The notes beneath the pieces are model-generated. The model had not been told where the DNA came from, did no database searches, and saw only the letters and a list, made by a program, of their open reading frames with translations. Positions 46,843 to 59,193 of a DNA stretch of 64,000 nucleotides are shown piece by piece. The position numbers and the translations under genes were made by a program. The first letter of the stretch is position 1. Every line of letters starts with the position of its first letter. Source of the DNA: Ambrosia x helenae (taxonomy: Eukaryota > Streptophyta > Magnoliopsida > Asterales > Asteraceae); the NCBI GenBank assembly GCA_030844895.1, contig CM061231.1:89004706-89068705 (forward strand), given 5' to 3'.

Positions 46843-47125
46843 TGTGACATCCGTCACTTTTCCTTTATTTTATTTTGTATATAAATAATAATAATAATAA
46901 TAAATATTAATAATAATAATGATAATAATAATAATAAAGTTGGACAACCATCCTTCACCATTAACATAACCCAACACCAACATAACCCAAACCAAACCCA
47001 CCCCTTTGAAACCCAATGAAGCCCAAACCTTTGTGGATTTTCTGAAGCCCAGTACAGCAGCAGCCCATTAAATCAGGCCCAATCCCCCTTTTGAACTGTT
47101 AAAAAAAGAAAAAAAATAATAAACG

Positions 47126-47206
47126 TTGCTGCCGGGACTCGAACCCGAGCAACAACCGGCCCAACCTTTAATACCACACGCACATCACCACTAGGCCACG
47201 AGGGGC
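47126..47206 (-). other. tRNA-like module 1 in the 3' LTR
   Basis: Same A box, B box and T-rich follower as the module at 36876-36956. Confidence 0.6.
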
Positions 47207-47832
47207 TTTTGTTTTTTATCCGATCTTCTAATTATTTATACACAAACAGCGAACCAAGCTTGTTCTCCTCTTTCCTCTAATTCGATCGCTGCAACCAAAA
47301 AACACACCAAGGGCCTTAAAATCTGATCCAATAACACGCCAATAATCAAATTGATTCCGGATTTTACGCACCATCATCACCTCTTCTTTCTAAAACAACA
47401 TCACGCGTGATTTAACGTGTTGAATTGACTAATTGCGATTTTAAAACCATTAATAAACCTTCCAAATGAGCTCGATTGAAATCCTTATAAATACTCGTTT
47501 TTAATCTAATTGAACTCGCCCACAACCTCTGAAAAGAACGATAAACAGACCCCCACTCTCAATTCCTCGTAAAACCTTCGTGATAATCAAGCATTGTTCG
47601 TTGTTAGACTTCTCGTTTGACCCGTCGTTTGATCTTAGATTCATCTTGTAAGTTTGAATTTTTGCTTCGAAATGATTCACTAATAGTATACGAACAAAAA
47701 CCCTATGGTTTCATGAGTTATTGTTTGATAATTTGTTCAATTGGAAATCTTAGGGTTCGAATGTTTGAATTGGGGAAGATGACTACTTGAAGTCGTATAC
47801 TTATTTAAAACGATCTGAGAATAATCACCAAC

Positions 47833-47915
47833 TGACCTATAGATCAGTTGGTGGTACCCTTGTTGTTTAAAGACTAGAACCGGGTTTGAACCCAGGTTCG
47901 AATCCCACAAGTGCC
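47833..47915 (+). other. tRNA-like module 2 in the 3' LTR
   Basis: Same A box, B box and following T8 as the module at 40301-40383. Confidence 0.6.
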
Positions 47916-48926
47916 AAAACAATTTTTTTTGTCTCTTTTCATTTATATAGTTAACCCTTAATTTTTTAAAATCGTTTTAAAATACTAAAACTATTTTATA
48001 AATTCTACAAAATTTATTTTATGTTATTCCAATGATAAATTTTGCTGTCCAATTTTTAGTTTTTCAAAAATCATTTATTTAATATATATAATAAATATTA
48101 CAAGTTTATTCATTTATAATTGTAAAATTCAATAAAAATATCTAAACGATTTTATAAAATTCCACAAAAAATATCCTAAACTTGTACAACCATAAACATT
48201 TCAGAAATAATTTTTATTTCTGAAAAACCGTTCGTTTTGTATTTTTAATTAATTTTTGTTATTTTTAATCATAAATAATTCATAATAAATTCTTTTTTCA
48301 ATATTTTTGTACCAAAATTTTACATAAATTATTTCTATTCATTTTGAACAGAAATACAATTTTTAATTCCAGAATTCTTTAATTTTAATATTTTTAGATA
48401 TTAAAGTTATATTTTGACAATTTAAAATAAATAGATTAAATATTCTATTTTCAAGAAAATAATTTTATAAAAATTATTTTCATACTTAAAACCTTATATT
48501 GTGACCACTTTAAATTTAAAATTTACAAAAAGACTTTTTGTTTATTTAATTATCAAATTTCTCTTATTTATTGAACGTTTAATTTATTAATCAAACGAAT
48601 ACTTATCCCCAATTCGGAACCCTAGAAAATACTTTTAGACTAGATAGACTTAGACTTATTTGTTACATTATACATAGGGTGATACTTGGCAACGTTGGAA
48701 TACACTTATTCAATTACACAAGACTTACCACCTTGCTAAGGTGAGTATTACTTATCCCCTTTTTCGCTTTTACAACTTTTGGGGTGATTCATGCACAAGT
48801 ATACAAAACTTTCATATTCACTTACACATACATTTTTTTCATTTACAATTCATATACGTGTCTTGATTATCTTTGTGCTTATGTTTGAACATGAACGTAG
48901 CTTACATACAAAATCATACATCTAGT

Positions 48927-49068
48927 CATAACTTATGTTATGGTGCTCTTTACAAACTAACATAACTTATGTTATGGTGCTCATTTAGACGTAACTTATG
49001 TTACGGTGCTCATTTAGACATAACTTATGTTATGGTGCTCTTTTAGACTCATACGTGTTGAGGTGCTC
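48927..49068 (+). repeat. Palindrome array in the 3' LTR of copy A
   Basis: Five units as at 41394-41535. Here the third unit keeps a perfect palindrome, CGTAACTTATGTTACG. Confidence 0.85.
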
Positions 49069-50209
49069 ATTATCAATTTCATGGTACAAACTTTACATTT
49101 GATCTTTGTCTTGTTTGGTTACTTGCGTGTTTACATAATGCCTTGGTGATACTAGACACATGAATTGTACTACCTTTTCAAACTTATACTATATGTACAA
49201 AGCTAAGTAGTACTCACCAACATCATATGTTGACAAAATTATTTTCGTGCATGTTTCAGGATAAGCTGCTTGACGCTTCACATAGGACTTTGGACGTAGA
49301 TTAAATCAATCAATTATCCTTATTTTTGTTGTCTTGTATTTAATTTCACATGTTGTAAAACAATATTCAATAATCATATATTTACATTTTAGTACCATGA
49401 GCTTTTGAACAATCGTCACTACGTGGCACCTCGATGATTCCGCCATCGGTTGGGGTGTTACAAGAGAGAGAGGGTTTTAAACATTCCCTTCTGATTATTA
49501 TTAATATTATTAGTATTCTTCAACTGGGACTGATTTACAAACTACCCGATTGTAGACGGTAACACCGAGGGATCGAACGAACCCAAATCACGAGATCGTT
49601 TCCTCGAAATCGAAATCACTTGATTCATCAATTTGTTTCCGTACACATTATTGTTTCCTTGATCAATCATCTCCCTACAACATCACAGATTTCATTTATA
49701 ATAATAAAAACTTAAAGTAAGAAAGATGATTATTAGATAAAAAAAATACATGTTTGATATCATTTGATGAAGAGTTTGGAAACTTCAAGAGGCGTTTGTC
49801 ATCAACAAATGAAATTGATACATGTGATTTGTGTTTATTTAAGGTTTTGATTTGTTGGTAGAGAAATTGAATATTGTTGTTGGGTTTTGTGTTATTTATG
49901 TGAATAGGTGTCTTGTGTATGACTAGAAGTGGTTTTAATCGAAGAGAGAAGAGAGAGATCTGGTGAGATAAATGAGGAAAATCCTAAATTAGAGGGTTTT
50001 AATTAATGGTTTTTTAATATAAATCAAGTGTTTTTACATATGTACCCCCATACCTTATATTAATTTAATTAAATTAAAACATAATTTACAAGTTTGCCAC
50101 TAAATTAATCTTATCCATCCATCTATTTGATCTAAAGGCTATAAACACTTCTTACCCTTCTCACAAAAATCACCTTTTGTATCCGAACCTTTACCTATAT
50201 ATATATATT

Positions 50210-50753
50210 CAAAGTAGATATGTTTAGGTATACGGTTTTCATAATTTTTATTACATATGAATAATCCGGGTTTTGAGTTCGGGTAAAACCAGTTTTACTA
50301 GTAGGATATGTTTAACTAACCTCTAAATAATTTAGATACCTAGAAAAAATTATCAGGTTAGCCACTATCGTGAGCTATATTTAAACCGGACGTACCAACT
50401 GGGTATCTTATCTCTTCATATTGTATATTCCGTCTATATGAAACGAGGTAGTTTCCGCAAAATATTTTGAAGAGATTGCAAAGGTATGGCATAAGGGTAT
50501 TACAGCTAGACCAATCATTATAGGGAAACACCCTTAGTAACGTGATAAATGAAGGGCGTTAAACACCGCCTCAAGGGGCATGAAAAAGGACGTTATGGGT
50601 CATGTGATGATGCTACCAACATTCATGAGAATTAAGAAAGTATGTTTGGTAGCCCCAACCTTCTTCTACCGATCAGAATTTTTCTTTTTTTTATTTTAAG
50701 TTTATTAGATTTAATATTATTTTAATGGGGGTGATGGATAGTTATTAAAGGAG
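50210..50753. other. Gene-free stretch
   Basis: AT-rich sequence. No coding, RNA or repeat structure that I can support. Confidence 0.5.
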
Positions 50754-50756
50754 TAA

Positions 50757-51071
50757 GCCTTATGGGTGTGGGTCGGCAAGAATGCTCGGGGAGCTGAGCT
50801 GGCTGACTTTCCCGAAGGTGCACACCGTCCCCCTCGCTCCAATCTCGGTGAACTCGGTGGATATCCCCCGATGGCACCGATCAAGTGTATTAATATTATA
50901 TGTATACATTTTTTGTCTTTTTCTGTGTAAAAAAATATTATAACAAGGAAAGAGGAAGAGGGAAGAAGGGGGAACCATTTCCCCTAGAAGGGGGAGGGGA
51001 AGGGGGAAATGACATGGCGCTGACGTGGACAAGAGGGAAGGAAGGGGGAAGGGTGACCACACCCCATAGCC
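50757..51071. mobile_element. PIF/Harbinger-like (Tourist) MITE, 315 bp
   Basis: The left end GCCTTATGGGTGTGG and the inverted right end GGCTATGGGGTGTGG match. The 3-bp target duplication is TAA (50754-50756 and 51072-51074). The interior has a GGGGAAGGGGGA-type purine-rich half. It has no coding capacity. Confidence 0.7.
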
Positions 51072-51074
51072 TAA

Positions 51075-51756
51075 AGATATGAGTGGAAGCTCATGCCTAC
51101 ACTACACTAATATGATAGGAATTGTATAATGTGAAAAAAATTATAAACCCATAACACATAGCCTTATGGTACTTATGCGTCTTCTTGGTAAGTCGTAATG
51201 AAATGAACTAGAAAATGAAATGGATAGGGAAAGATGTTCACTCTATCAAACACCTTTTCCATATTTTGACTCGCAGCACACCTTAAAACTTGATTTCAAA
51301 GTCATTTTTAGTCTACTACCGTTAAAATTTGTCTGAACATTTAGCCCTAAACATAGACGAAAACATACACGAGTATGATCTCAATCTTGAAAACCTTACC
51401 AAAACAACTGGTTCGTATGTAGATTTTCTTCACCTCTAGCCAGATTCCCAGCATCAGGCAGGTCTTTCTTGATCCAATGTTCCCGGTTAGGCTAGACCAA
51501 GATCAACCATTTAAAAACAAAGGACCGAGAACATGGTAAGATAACTACCACTCATTTTTTTACACTTCACTTCAACAAGTAATAGATAAAAAGATCCACA
51601 TTCTGGTTGCATTTTACAGTTAAATAAAAAAAAAATCAACAAAGCAAATAATTTGTCTACCCGAAGAACAAATCTATTGATTACAACTATATCATGTTTT
51701 GTTTCTACCCGACTCATGTAATCTTGCAACGGAGATTAGAAATATATAACAAACTT
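51075..51756. other. 3' flank of the WD40-like gene
   Basis: No gene recognised. The part next to 51757 is presumably the 3' untranslated region of the minus-strand gene. Confidence 0.5.
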
Positions 51757-54700
51757 TCAATTAGACCATACATGAACTAGCCCGAGCCTATTACCTGTAT
51801 AAATCTCGTTACGCTCTTCATCATAGAAAAGGGCAGTAATGTCCTCCAGGGCTTCTGTAACAGAACTCGTGATTCTAGAAGCTCGAACTCGTTTTCTTGA
51901 TGTGCACTTGCAGCTTCTGCTCGTGTTGGCGTCACTGCAACTGCATTCATCCAAAGGAACACCATGCTTTGCCTTTATTTTAGCAAGGCATTTTCCAGTC
52001 AAGATGTTGCTGATATTTATAGATCCTTCTGCATTACCAAAGTAAAAAACATGTATTCAAGAAGCTGAATAACTGCCATCAAAATGACTTGATGTAAACT
52101 TATTTGTTAATGTTTAGAACCACAAACGTATGACTGCTTGTGCTCATATGATGCAGTCAAGAAAACAATATATTTACTAAAGGTATCAAATTTACCTAAG
52201 AAAAAAGTCATACTATCAAATATACCAACTTTTAAATTTATGACATTAATATCCTTTCCTTAATAATGGCCGCATTGGGATATGCGTGTGGAGTGAGGAG
52301 AAAGAGAAAGGATGCAATGGGTATTGTGATACGAATTTTGAGTATTTCAAAATGGGTATTGTGATATCATATTTTTGTTTAAGTATATATGATATTAAAA
52401 GCCAACATGGTAAAAGGAACCAACACATCATCCGTCACGTCAACACTTTGGCCCTTTCCTGTAAAAATTACCTTAAATTCAAAATTTGTATAAAGTTTTG
52501 AGGGTTTTATAAGATATAACAGTGTTGATTGATTACACATTTAGACCTACTAAAAGGGATGAATATTCCGTTTCATAAGAACCTAAGAGAGGCAAAGAAG
52601 GTCCTAAAAAGCGAATAGGATTACATGATTTCAACTTAAAAACTTTCCTAAATAAAACGGTTTGAAATATAGATTGAAAATTTTACCATTTCCTTCCGTT
52701 GATGAATCATCAGACTTGGTTTTGCAGTATGAAATGATAAGATCTTGATCACTTGTGATGTAAATGTTGTTTGTGTTGCAGTCAGGATGCCACAATAAAT
52801 GATCTTCAAATGAAGTCACAAGTTCTCCACGAAAATTCCAGACTGCTACTGTTCGGTCTCTAAATGTCAGGAATAATTGATTCTCATAGAGAAAGATGAA
52901 TGCAGATGGTGTCATAAACTCTGTCCTGCTAACTTCCGTTAAGTCACAATTGCGTACCTAATTTTTTTACAAGGTTTAGATTTGGTACTTATAACATATT
53001 GTGTGTGTGTGTATATATATTAATACTAAGATAATATATAAAATACAGATAAGGGAAATTCCTTACATCCAGAATTTGGAGATTTTCATTTTCTTGCTTG
53101 ACAAGAAGCTTTTCATTGAACTGCTCAATGAAATCCACTTTCTTGTTTCGGTGAAGGAGATGATTAAAGGATTTTAAAACGGTTCCATCTTCAATAGAGA
53201 GAATCTTGAGAGGGACATGGCTGCTAGCTTTATTATATATCAGCAACATGATCCCGGGGCTGTTTTTTCACAAAGTGGGTACAGGAAATTTAGCAATACA
53301 ATATATAGGTTTAAAAAGAAACAAAAAGACTTGGCAAAGTTGGAAGTATTGCACAAAGTAAAGATTTTAAACTCCTCTTAGTCTCTTGATAAAATAGGCT
53401 TGTTTTGCTTAAAAAAACTAACAACGAATGCATAATGACAAACCCAAAATCGCTGTCTTACTAAAGTAAACTGCATACGGAGTCGGAAGTTTACAAACTT
53501 CAAATCTCTATGCTATCATCCGAAGGAATTTAAAACTTTACAATTCTACTTGACAAGCTAAACGCTCGCAGATAACAATTCCAGCCCAGGGAAGAATTTA
53601 CCTTATTTTGATCTCTTGTACATTTTTATCGGCTATGGAATACAACATCGTATAGTTTTTCAAATCAAACACCTTGTAAATGCTGAAAAAACATAAAACA
53701 AGAAATCTACATTAACCCCACGAAGCAGCACATTAGCTAGAACTAAAACAATTCATAATGTCAAAACTTACCTATCTTGTGCTGAAAAAGTCAGCACCTT
53801 TCCATTCACATCATCAAATTCCACAAAACCGGGCCATTTCAAAGATTCTGACTCAAAAAGAGCAAAACCAGCATCGGGTTGACCTCGTCGTATGTATCTG
53901 TCACAATTAGGAGCAAAATAAATTTTCACCAAAAATGGTAAAAACTAAAATTATTGCAACTATTATTTCCATACGTATAACAAGAATATCAACAGTGAAA
54001 TTTCACATACTCAATTCTTGTTGTTCTGCATTTCAAGGAACTAAAGCTGTCTGAAGCATAGACTGATACTGTAATGAGTGAATCATTGTTCTTATTGTAA
54101 AACAAACTTCTTATAACTTCATCAGGGCTTACGTTGAGAAAGCATATTCTCTGGTTATTGTCTGCATAAAATATATAACATGTGAGAACCCTAAAAATAT
54201 TAATGCTATCGTTTAAGAGCCGCACTTTTATCTTAAAAGTTAAAATATGTATAATACCTCGGCTGAAAGCAGCACAGACTCCAGATTGCGCAAGAGCAAA
54301 TACTATATCGTGAGCAGCTACAATCTCAATGATTTTTGACCGTTTTTTAAGAAATGGCAATACCATAGAGCAATGCCCCTTCGGATCATGAGTATCATAC
54401 TCCTCCTGATATCATTGTTTACCATAAGCCGTTAGTGTATTTTAGGTAATGCGCAAAAAAGATTTAGGTTATACTTTTTTTCAGTTTAGGTAATGTGTGA
54501 AAAGGATTTAGATTAAAACAGGAAATTCTTTATTACAACTTGAAACAGGTTCTGTTGACGGACCTATAAACACCTTTTGACGTTTTGTTCATGTTCTACT
54601 TTTTTATATTAAAAATAACTCATGCCTATACTATGATTACAAAAACAAAATTACTAAAATGATAATCTAGATCTTTGTTTCTCTAAATAAAAATAATTTA

Positions 54701-55073
54701 ATACATGTAACCATAAACCAACACGAACGTTACAGATTCAGGAAATACAAGAGATTCGACACTTCTTATTACAGCAATGATATGAGCTTTATAAATGACG
54801 TGAAACTATCATTCCCAAATTGCATAATGACAAAAGTTGACACCAATCATTTTCCAAGCTATATTCAACAAGAGACGCAACATTAATCGACTAGAATCCC
54901 TCCGAGCCACTGTATCTTCAACATAGCTCACAGCAACATATACTCTCTTATAAAACCTAATTACTTCACCTATTAATTACAAAAACTAGTTACAACTTCT
55001 GTGAAACCCTCTTCTTTATCATCCACATAATCAATTAAAATTCAATCCATCTATCTATCTATCATGACAATAA

Positions 55074-55105
<32 letters not shown>

Positions 55106-55521
55106 AAATAAAAACCCCTAATTTTAGCTAGTGATTATTAACAACTACGAAGCATAATTAAATCAACAACCACACAATTCAAAAAAATAAAAAAAGCACC
55201 GATCTAATTTCATCTAGTGATCAACAACTATGAAGAATAATTAAACCAACAACTACACAATTTGAAATTTGAAAATAATAATAAATAAATAAATAAATAA
55301 ATAAAAAGAAACTTGAGCACCTGCAAGCGGATGTTTCTGAATCTTTCCTGAGCATCAGACATCCTAAAGCCACGATCTCTCTTGGAACAAATCTCTCGTC
55401 TCTGAAGCTTCTTAACACTATTCATAAAGGCATCAGCAGCGCCTCCACGGCGCCGCTTCTTGGCCACCACACGCCGCCCGTTACATGGCCGTGGACTCGC
55501 CGTAATCCTCCTTCCATCCAT
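51757..55521 (-). CDS. Conserved plant WD40/transducin-like protein, function unknown
   Basis: Eight coding exons on the minus strand: 55521-55321, 54405-54258, 54161-54011, 53897-53772, 53682-53602, 53259-53067, 52957-52687, 52028-51757. All have GT-AG introns and fitting phases, joining to 1,443 nt or 480 residues. The start is the ATG at 55521 (MDGRRITASPRP). The upstream in-frame Asp-Leu repeat has no ATG. The N-terminus is basic with KKRRR (about 21-25), a possible nuclear signal. The body looks like a degenerate beta-propeller, with strands such as TVAVWNF and GLVHVWSN and repeated Ser-Ile-Glu-Asp-Gly turns. A Cys-rich insert, CSCSDANTSRSCKC, lies near residues 410-425. I recognise it as a strongly conserved uncharacterised plant protein family but cannot name a function. 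The gene appears intact. Intron 1 (54406-55320) holds (AAAT)n tracts and a diverged duplication. Confidence 0.88.
55060..55300. repeat. AAAT microsatellites and imperfect duplication in intron 1
   Basis: Two (AAAT)n tracts (about 55075-55105 and 55278-55303) flank two diverged copies of a segment containing CAACTAYGAAGMATAATTAAAYCAACAA-type sequence (near 55142 and 55224), about 85 bp apart. Confidence 0.7.
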
Positions 55522-55929
55522 CAAATCAAGATCCAAATCCAAATCCAAATCTCTTATCTTGTTGGTTAGAACAACACCGACAATGAAGAAAAGCCTGAAT
55601 CTGAGGATTAGAAGTTGAAATTAGTGGGGAAGAGTTTGGAGTGACTGAATTTGGAAAGGGGGGTTAGGGTTGAAGTAGTGTGATTTGGTGTGGTGTTGTT
55701 TGTGTGTGTTTTGTGTATATCCAAATCTTTTTGGGTTGTAAAATGAATGAAGGTGGGGATGAATTGGGAGTGAACCAAAATGATGGGGCATTTAACTTTA
55801 ATATTAAAAATAAATAAATAAATAAATATGGGTCCTTTTTATTTAAAGTATCAAACATCAAGCACAAGTGTTGATGTGGCTGTCTTTTATTATTATTATT
55901 TTTATTTGATACATACTTTTTTTTACAGG
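55522..55929 (-). promoter_or_regulatory. 5' leader and promoter region of the WD40-like gene
   Basis: No intervening gene. The leader probably covers 55522 to about 55640. A (AAAT)n tract lies at 55808-55830. No firm TATA box was chosen. The neighbouring foldback element begins about 400 bp upstream of the start codon. Confidence 0.4.
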
Positions 55930-56918
55930 GGAAATGAAATTTAATAATCCTAACTTTGAGGGTTGGAAGGGAGCAGTTTTAACTTTAAAGTTGTAATATA
56001 ACGGTCCCAACTTATTAATGTTTTTATTCTAATGGTCTCAAACTAACCTAGTTAAGTTTTTCTGTTAAGTGTCACGTGGCATCACACGTGGCAGTCCTAC
56101 GTGGCACAGTATGTCCAGCTGGTAAAAAACGTGGGCCCCACTTGTTTTTTCAATTAAAAAAATTCTATTAATTATTTAAAAAAATCTTTAAAAACGTGGG
56201 CCCCACACCACCCCACCTACACCACCACCAACCACCACCACTGCCACCAACCACCAACCACCTACGACCACCACCAACCACCTGCCACCACCACCAACCA
56301 CCTGTTACGAAGAACCCTAATTCTATACTGGATCAATTGACCAACGATTCGAACCTGTTAATCAAATTAATGTTAGGGCTATTATAGAAAAATGAATTCC
56401 GAACAAAACCATACTAAATAATCACACTAACCTGTTCGTTTTCGAGGTGTAATCGATTAAAAAGGGTGTTCGGCCACCGAGCATAAAACCAACGAATTGG
56501 AGCTTGATTTGGATGTTTTTGATGGGGTTTTTTTTGCACAGAATAGATCTATTTGAAGCTGGCAACATGTGGGTATGACCAGATTTGTGATTGGGTTCGA
56601 TTTGAAGATGGTGGTGAAGATGACGGTGGTGGCAGGTGGTTGTGGTGGTGGTGGTGATGATGGTGGTGGTGAAGATGACGGTGGTGGCAGGTGGTTATGG
56701 TGGTGGTGGTGGTGGTGAACATGATGAAGATGATGGAGGAAGAAGGAAGGTGGTGGTGGGTGTTATTATTATTATTCTTTGATTGTGGGTCCCATCTTTT
56801 TTTTAAACATTAAATTAAGTTTATTTTACACATGTGCAATACGAGCCCACCTTTTTTTGACAGATATAACACTTTTATGCCACATAGGACTGCCACGTGT
56901 GATGCCACGTGGCACTTA
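55930..56918. mobile_element. Foldback element with GGT-rich arms, cut by gag-only copy B
   Basis: The left arm AAGTGTCACGTGGCATCACA (near 56066) is repeated in inverted orientation at 56870-56918. Further in, GTGGGCCCCA and GTGGGTCCCA blocks, and CCACCACCAACC (56200-56310) against GGTGGTGGTGG (56580-56760), also face each other. The outer left part (55930-56065) has no partner because the gag-only element inserted at 56919. Its partner would lie right of the window. A short conserved-looking centre (56310-56580) is non-coding. Confidence 0.65.
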
Positions 56919-57311
56919 TGTAACACCCCAACCGATGGCGGAATCATCGAGGTGCCACGTAGTGACGATTGTTCAAAAGCTCATGGTACTAAAATGTAAA
57001 TATATGATTATTGAATATTGTTTTACAACAAATGAAATTAAGTACAAGACAACAAAAATAAAGATAATTGATTGGTTTAATCTAAGTCCAAAGTCCTATG
57101 TGAAGCGTCAAGCAGCTTATCCTGAAACATGCACGAAAATAATTTTGTCAACATATGATGTTGGTGAGTACTACTTAGTTTTGTACATATAGTATAAGTT
57201 TGAAAAGTAGTACAATTCATGTGTCTAGCATCACGAAGGCATTATGTAAACACGCAAGTAACCAAACAAAACAAAGATCAAATGTAAAGTTTGTACAATG
57301 AAATTGATAAT

Positions 57312-57453
57312 GAGCACCTCAACACGTGTGAGTCTAAAAGAGCACCATAACATAAGTTATGTCTAAATGAGCACCGTAACATAAGTTACGTCTAAATGAG
57401 CACCGTAACATAAGTTACGTCTGAGTGTAAAGAGCACCATAACATAAGTTATG
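57312..57453 (-). repeat. Palindrome array in the 3' LTR of copy B
   Basis: Five units. Two of the first four carry the C/G version (CGTAACTTATGTTACG) and two the A/T version (CATAACTTATGTTATG), always with both arms changed together. Confidence 0.85.
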
Positions 57454-58472
57454 CCTAAATGTATGATTTTGTATGTAAGCTACGTTCATGTTCAAGCATA
57501 AGCACAAAGATAAACAAGACACGTATATGAATTGTAAATGAATAAAGATGTATGTGTAAATGAATATGAAAGTTTTGTATACTTGTGCATGAATCACCCC
57601 AAAAGTGTAAAAACGAAAAAGGGGATAAGTAATACTCACATTAGCAAGGTGGTAAGTCTTGTGGAATTTGATTAAGTATAATCCAACGTTGCCAAGTATC
57701 ACCCTATGTATAAGGTAACAAATAAGTCTAAGTCTATCTAGTCTATAAGTATTTTCTAGGGTTTCGAATTGGGGATAAGTATTCGTTTGATTAATAAATT
57801 AAACGTTTAATAAATAATAGAAATTTGGTAAATAAATAAACAAAAGTCTTTTTGTAAATTTCAAATCAAAGATGGTCACAATATAAAGTTTTAAGTGTGA
57901 AATTAATTTTTATAAAATTAATTTCTTATAAATAGAATATTAAATCTATTTATTTCAAATTGTCAAAATATAACTTTAATATATAAAAATATTAAAATTA
58001 AATAATTTTTGAATCAAAAATTGTATTTCTGTTCCAAATGAGTAGAAATAATTTATGTAAAATTTTGGTACAAAAATATTGAAAAATGAATTTATTATGA
58101 TTTATTTATGATTAAAACTAACAAAAATTGATTAAAAATACAAAATGAACGGTTATTCTGAAATAAAAATAATTTCTGAAATGTTTAAGGCTATACAAGT
58201 TTAGAATAATTTTTGTGAGATTTAATAAAATCGTTTAGATATTTTTATAGAATTTAATAAATATAAATGAATAAACTTATATTATTAATAATATATGTTA
58301 AATAAATTATTTTTGAAAAACTAAAAATTGTAAAATGAACTTTACCATTAGAAGATCATATAGTAATTTTTGTAGAATTTAATAAGCACTTTTAGTATTT
58401 AAAAACTATTTTAAAAAAAATAATATGTTAAATATATATATATATATATAAGAAAGGTAAAAAAAAATGTTG

Positions 58473-58552
58473 TTGGTTGTGGGGCTCGAACCTGGGCCTT
58501 GGCCGGTTCAATGTCTTTAGCCAAACACCCCAACCAACTGGTCTGTACATCA
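58473..58552 (-). other. tRNA-like module 2 in the LTR of copy B
   Basis: On the minus strand CAGACCAGTTGG (58545-58534) is an A-box-like sequence. GGTTCGAGCCC (58492-58482) is a perfect B box, and about nine T's follow (58467-58459). It shares CAGTTGGT, TAAAGAC, GAACCGG and CCCAGGTTCGA with the module at 40301-40383, at a similar distance from the LTR start. Confidence 0.55.
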
Positions 58553-59193
58553 GATTTGTATATGTTTCAGTTTTTAAAACATTTATTATATATGTGGTTT
58601 GGTCATCTTTCCCAAATAAAACATAAGAACCCTAGCTTTTTCAATCGCGTTAATTATCAATCAATAGCCATAAAATTCATGGGGTTAATGACGTACTATG
58701 GTCGATTAACAATTAGAAACAAAAAGATTTAGTTCATACCAAGTATGTAGCTTCCAATTCGTGGTCAAACGAAAAGTCAAACGTGAGTAAAAAGCTTCGA
58801 TTCTGGATGATTTGGTGTTTGAAAGTGAAAAGTGTTATAGGGGTTATGCTAATCGGCCCTCTGGTAATCTGTGTGTGAATTTAATCGAGCTAACAACGCG
58901 TATTTATACGGATTAGCTTTGGGTTGTTTAGGAAAGTTCAATAATGAGCATTTAATCGAATTTTGGTCAATTCAAACGCGTTTAATCACGCGTTTTGTTA
59001 TTTTAGAAAGATGAGATGATAATAGTGCGTAATACACGGGATTGATTGGATTATAGGCGTGTTTATTGGATCAAAATAAGGTTTCCATTGTGTTTTCTTG
59101 TGCAGCGCGCGAACAGCAAGGAAGAAGGGAAGGAGTAGCTTGATTCGCGTGTGTATATATATATATATATGAGTTGGGATTAAACCAAGAATG

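Larger units (their letters stand above)
36581..49462 (+). mobile_element. Gag-only LTR retrotransposon (TR-GAG type), copy A
   Basis: The LTRs are 36581-41929 (swollen by a nested solo LTR) and 46843-49462. The target duplication AGAGA is at 36576-36580 and 49463-49467. The primer site is at 41933-41944 and the purine tract AAGTAGGGGATGC at 46830-46842. The only coding sequence is gag (42644-44351). No protease, reverse transcriptase or integrase is visible in the 2.5 kb between gag and the 3' LTR, and copy B at 56919-64000 also lacks them. This suggests a family that never had pol rather than a single deletion. It would depend on an autonomous Ty3/gypsy element for copying. This copy carries two solo LTRs, a hAT MITE and a long A-run. 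Confidence 0.85.
46843..49462 (+). repeat. 3' LTR of gag-only copy A
   Basis: 2,620 bp, TGTGACATCC to GGTGTTACA, without the nested solo LTR of the 5' copy. Differences from the 5' LTR are few, so the insertion is fairly recent. Confidence 0.92.
35850..50195. mobile_element. Terminal-inverted-repeat element split by the gag-only LTR element
   Basis: The left end (from 35850, GGGTGAGGTTAACATACAAAA) and the right end read inverted (from 50195, GGTAAAGGTTCGGATACAAAA) match over about 55 bp, including TTTTGTGAGAAGGGT. Both are set in AT-repeat DNA. Without the 12.9 kb insertion the element would be about 1.45 kb and non-coding. A word GTTTTAATCGAAGAGAGA also occurs on both sides of the insertion (near 36563 and 49932). 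The superfamily is not clear to me. Confidence 0.65.

Noticed and set aside
48927..49068. CRISPR-like regular repeats
   Set aside because: Repeats are palindromes of 16 bp with 34-bp period in a plant LTR, not spacers of constant length; no cas genes.
50760..51062. Minus-strand Pro/Ser/Leu-rich ORF
   Set aside because: Lies within the Harbinger-like MITE; low complexity.
56196..56387. Pro/His-rich ORF
   Set aside because: Translation of the CCACCACCAACC arm of the foldback element.
57415..57702. 95-codon ORF repeated at 63093-63380
   Set aside because: Both lie in LTRs of copy B; repetition reflects the LTR pair.
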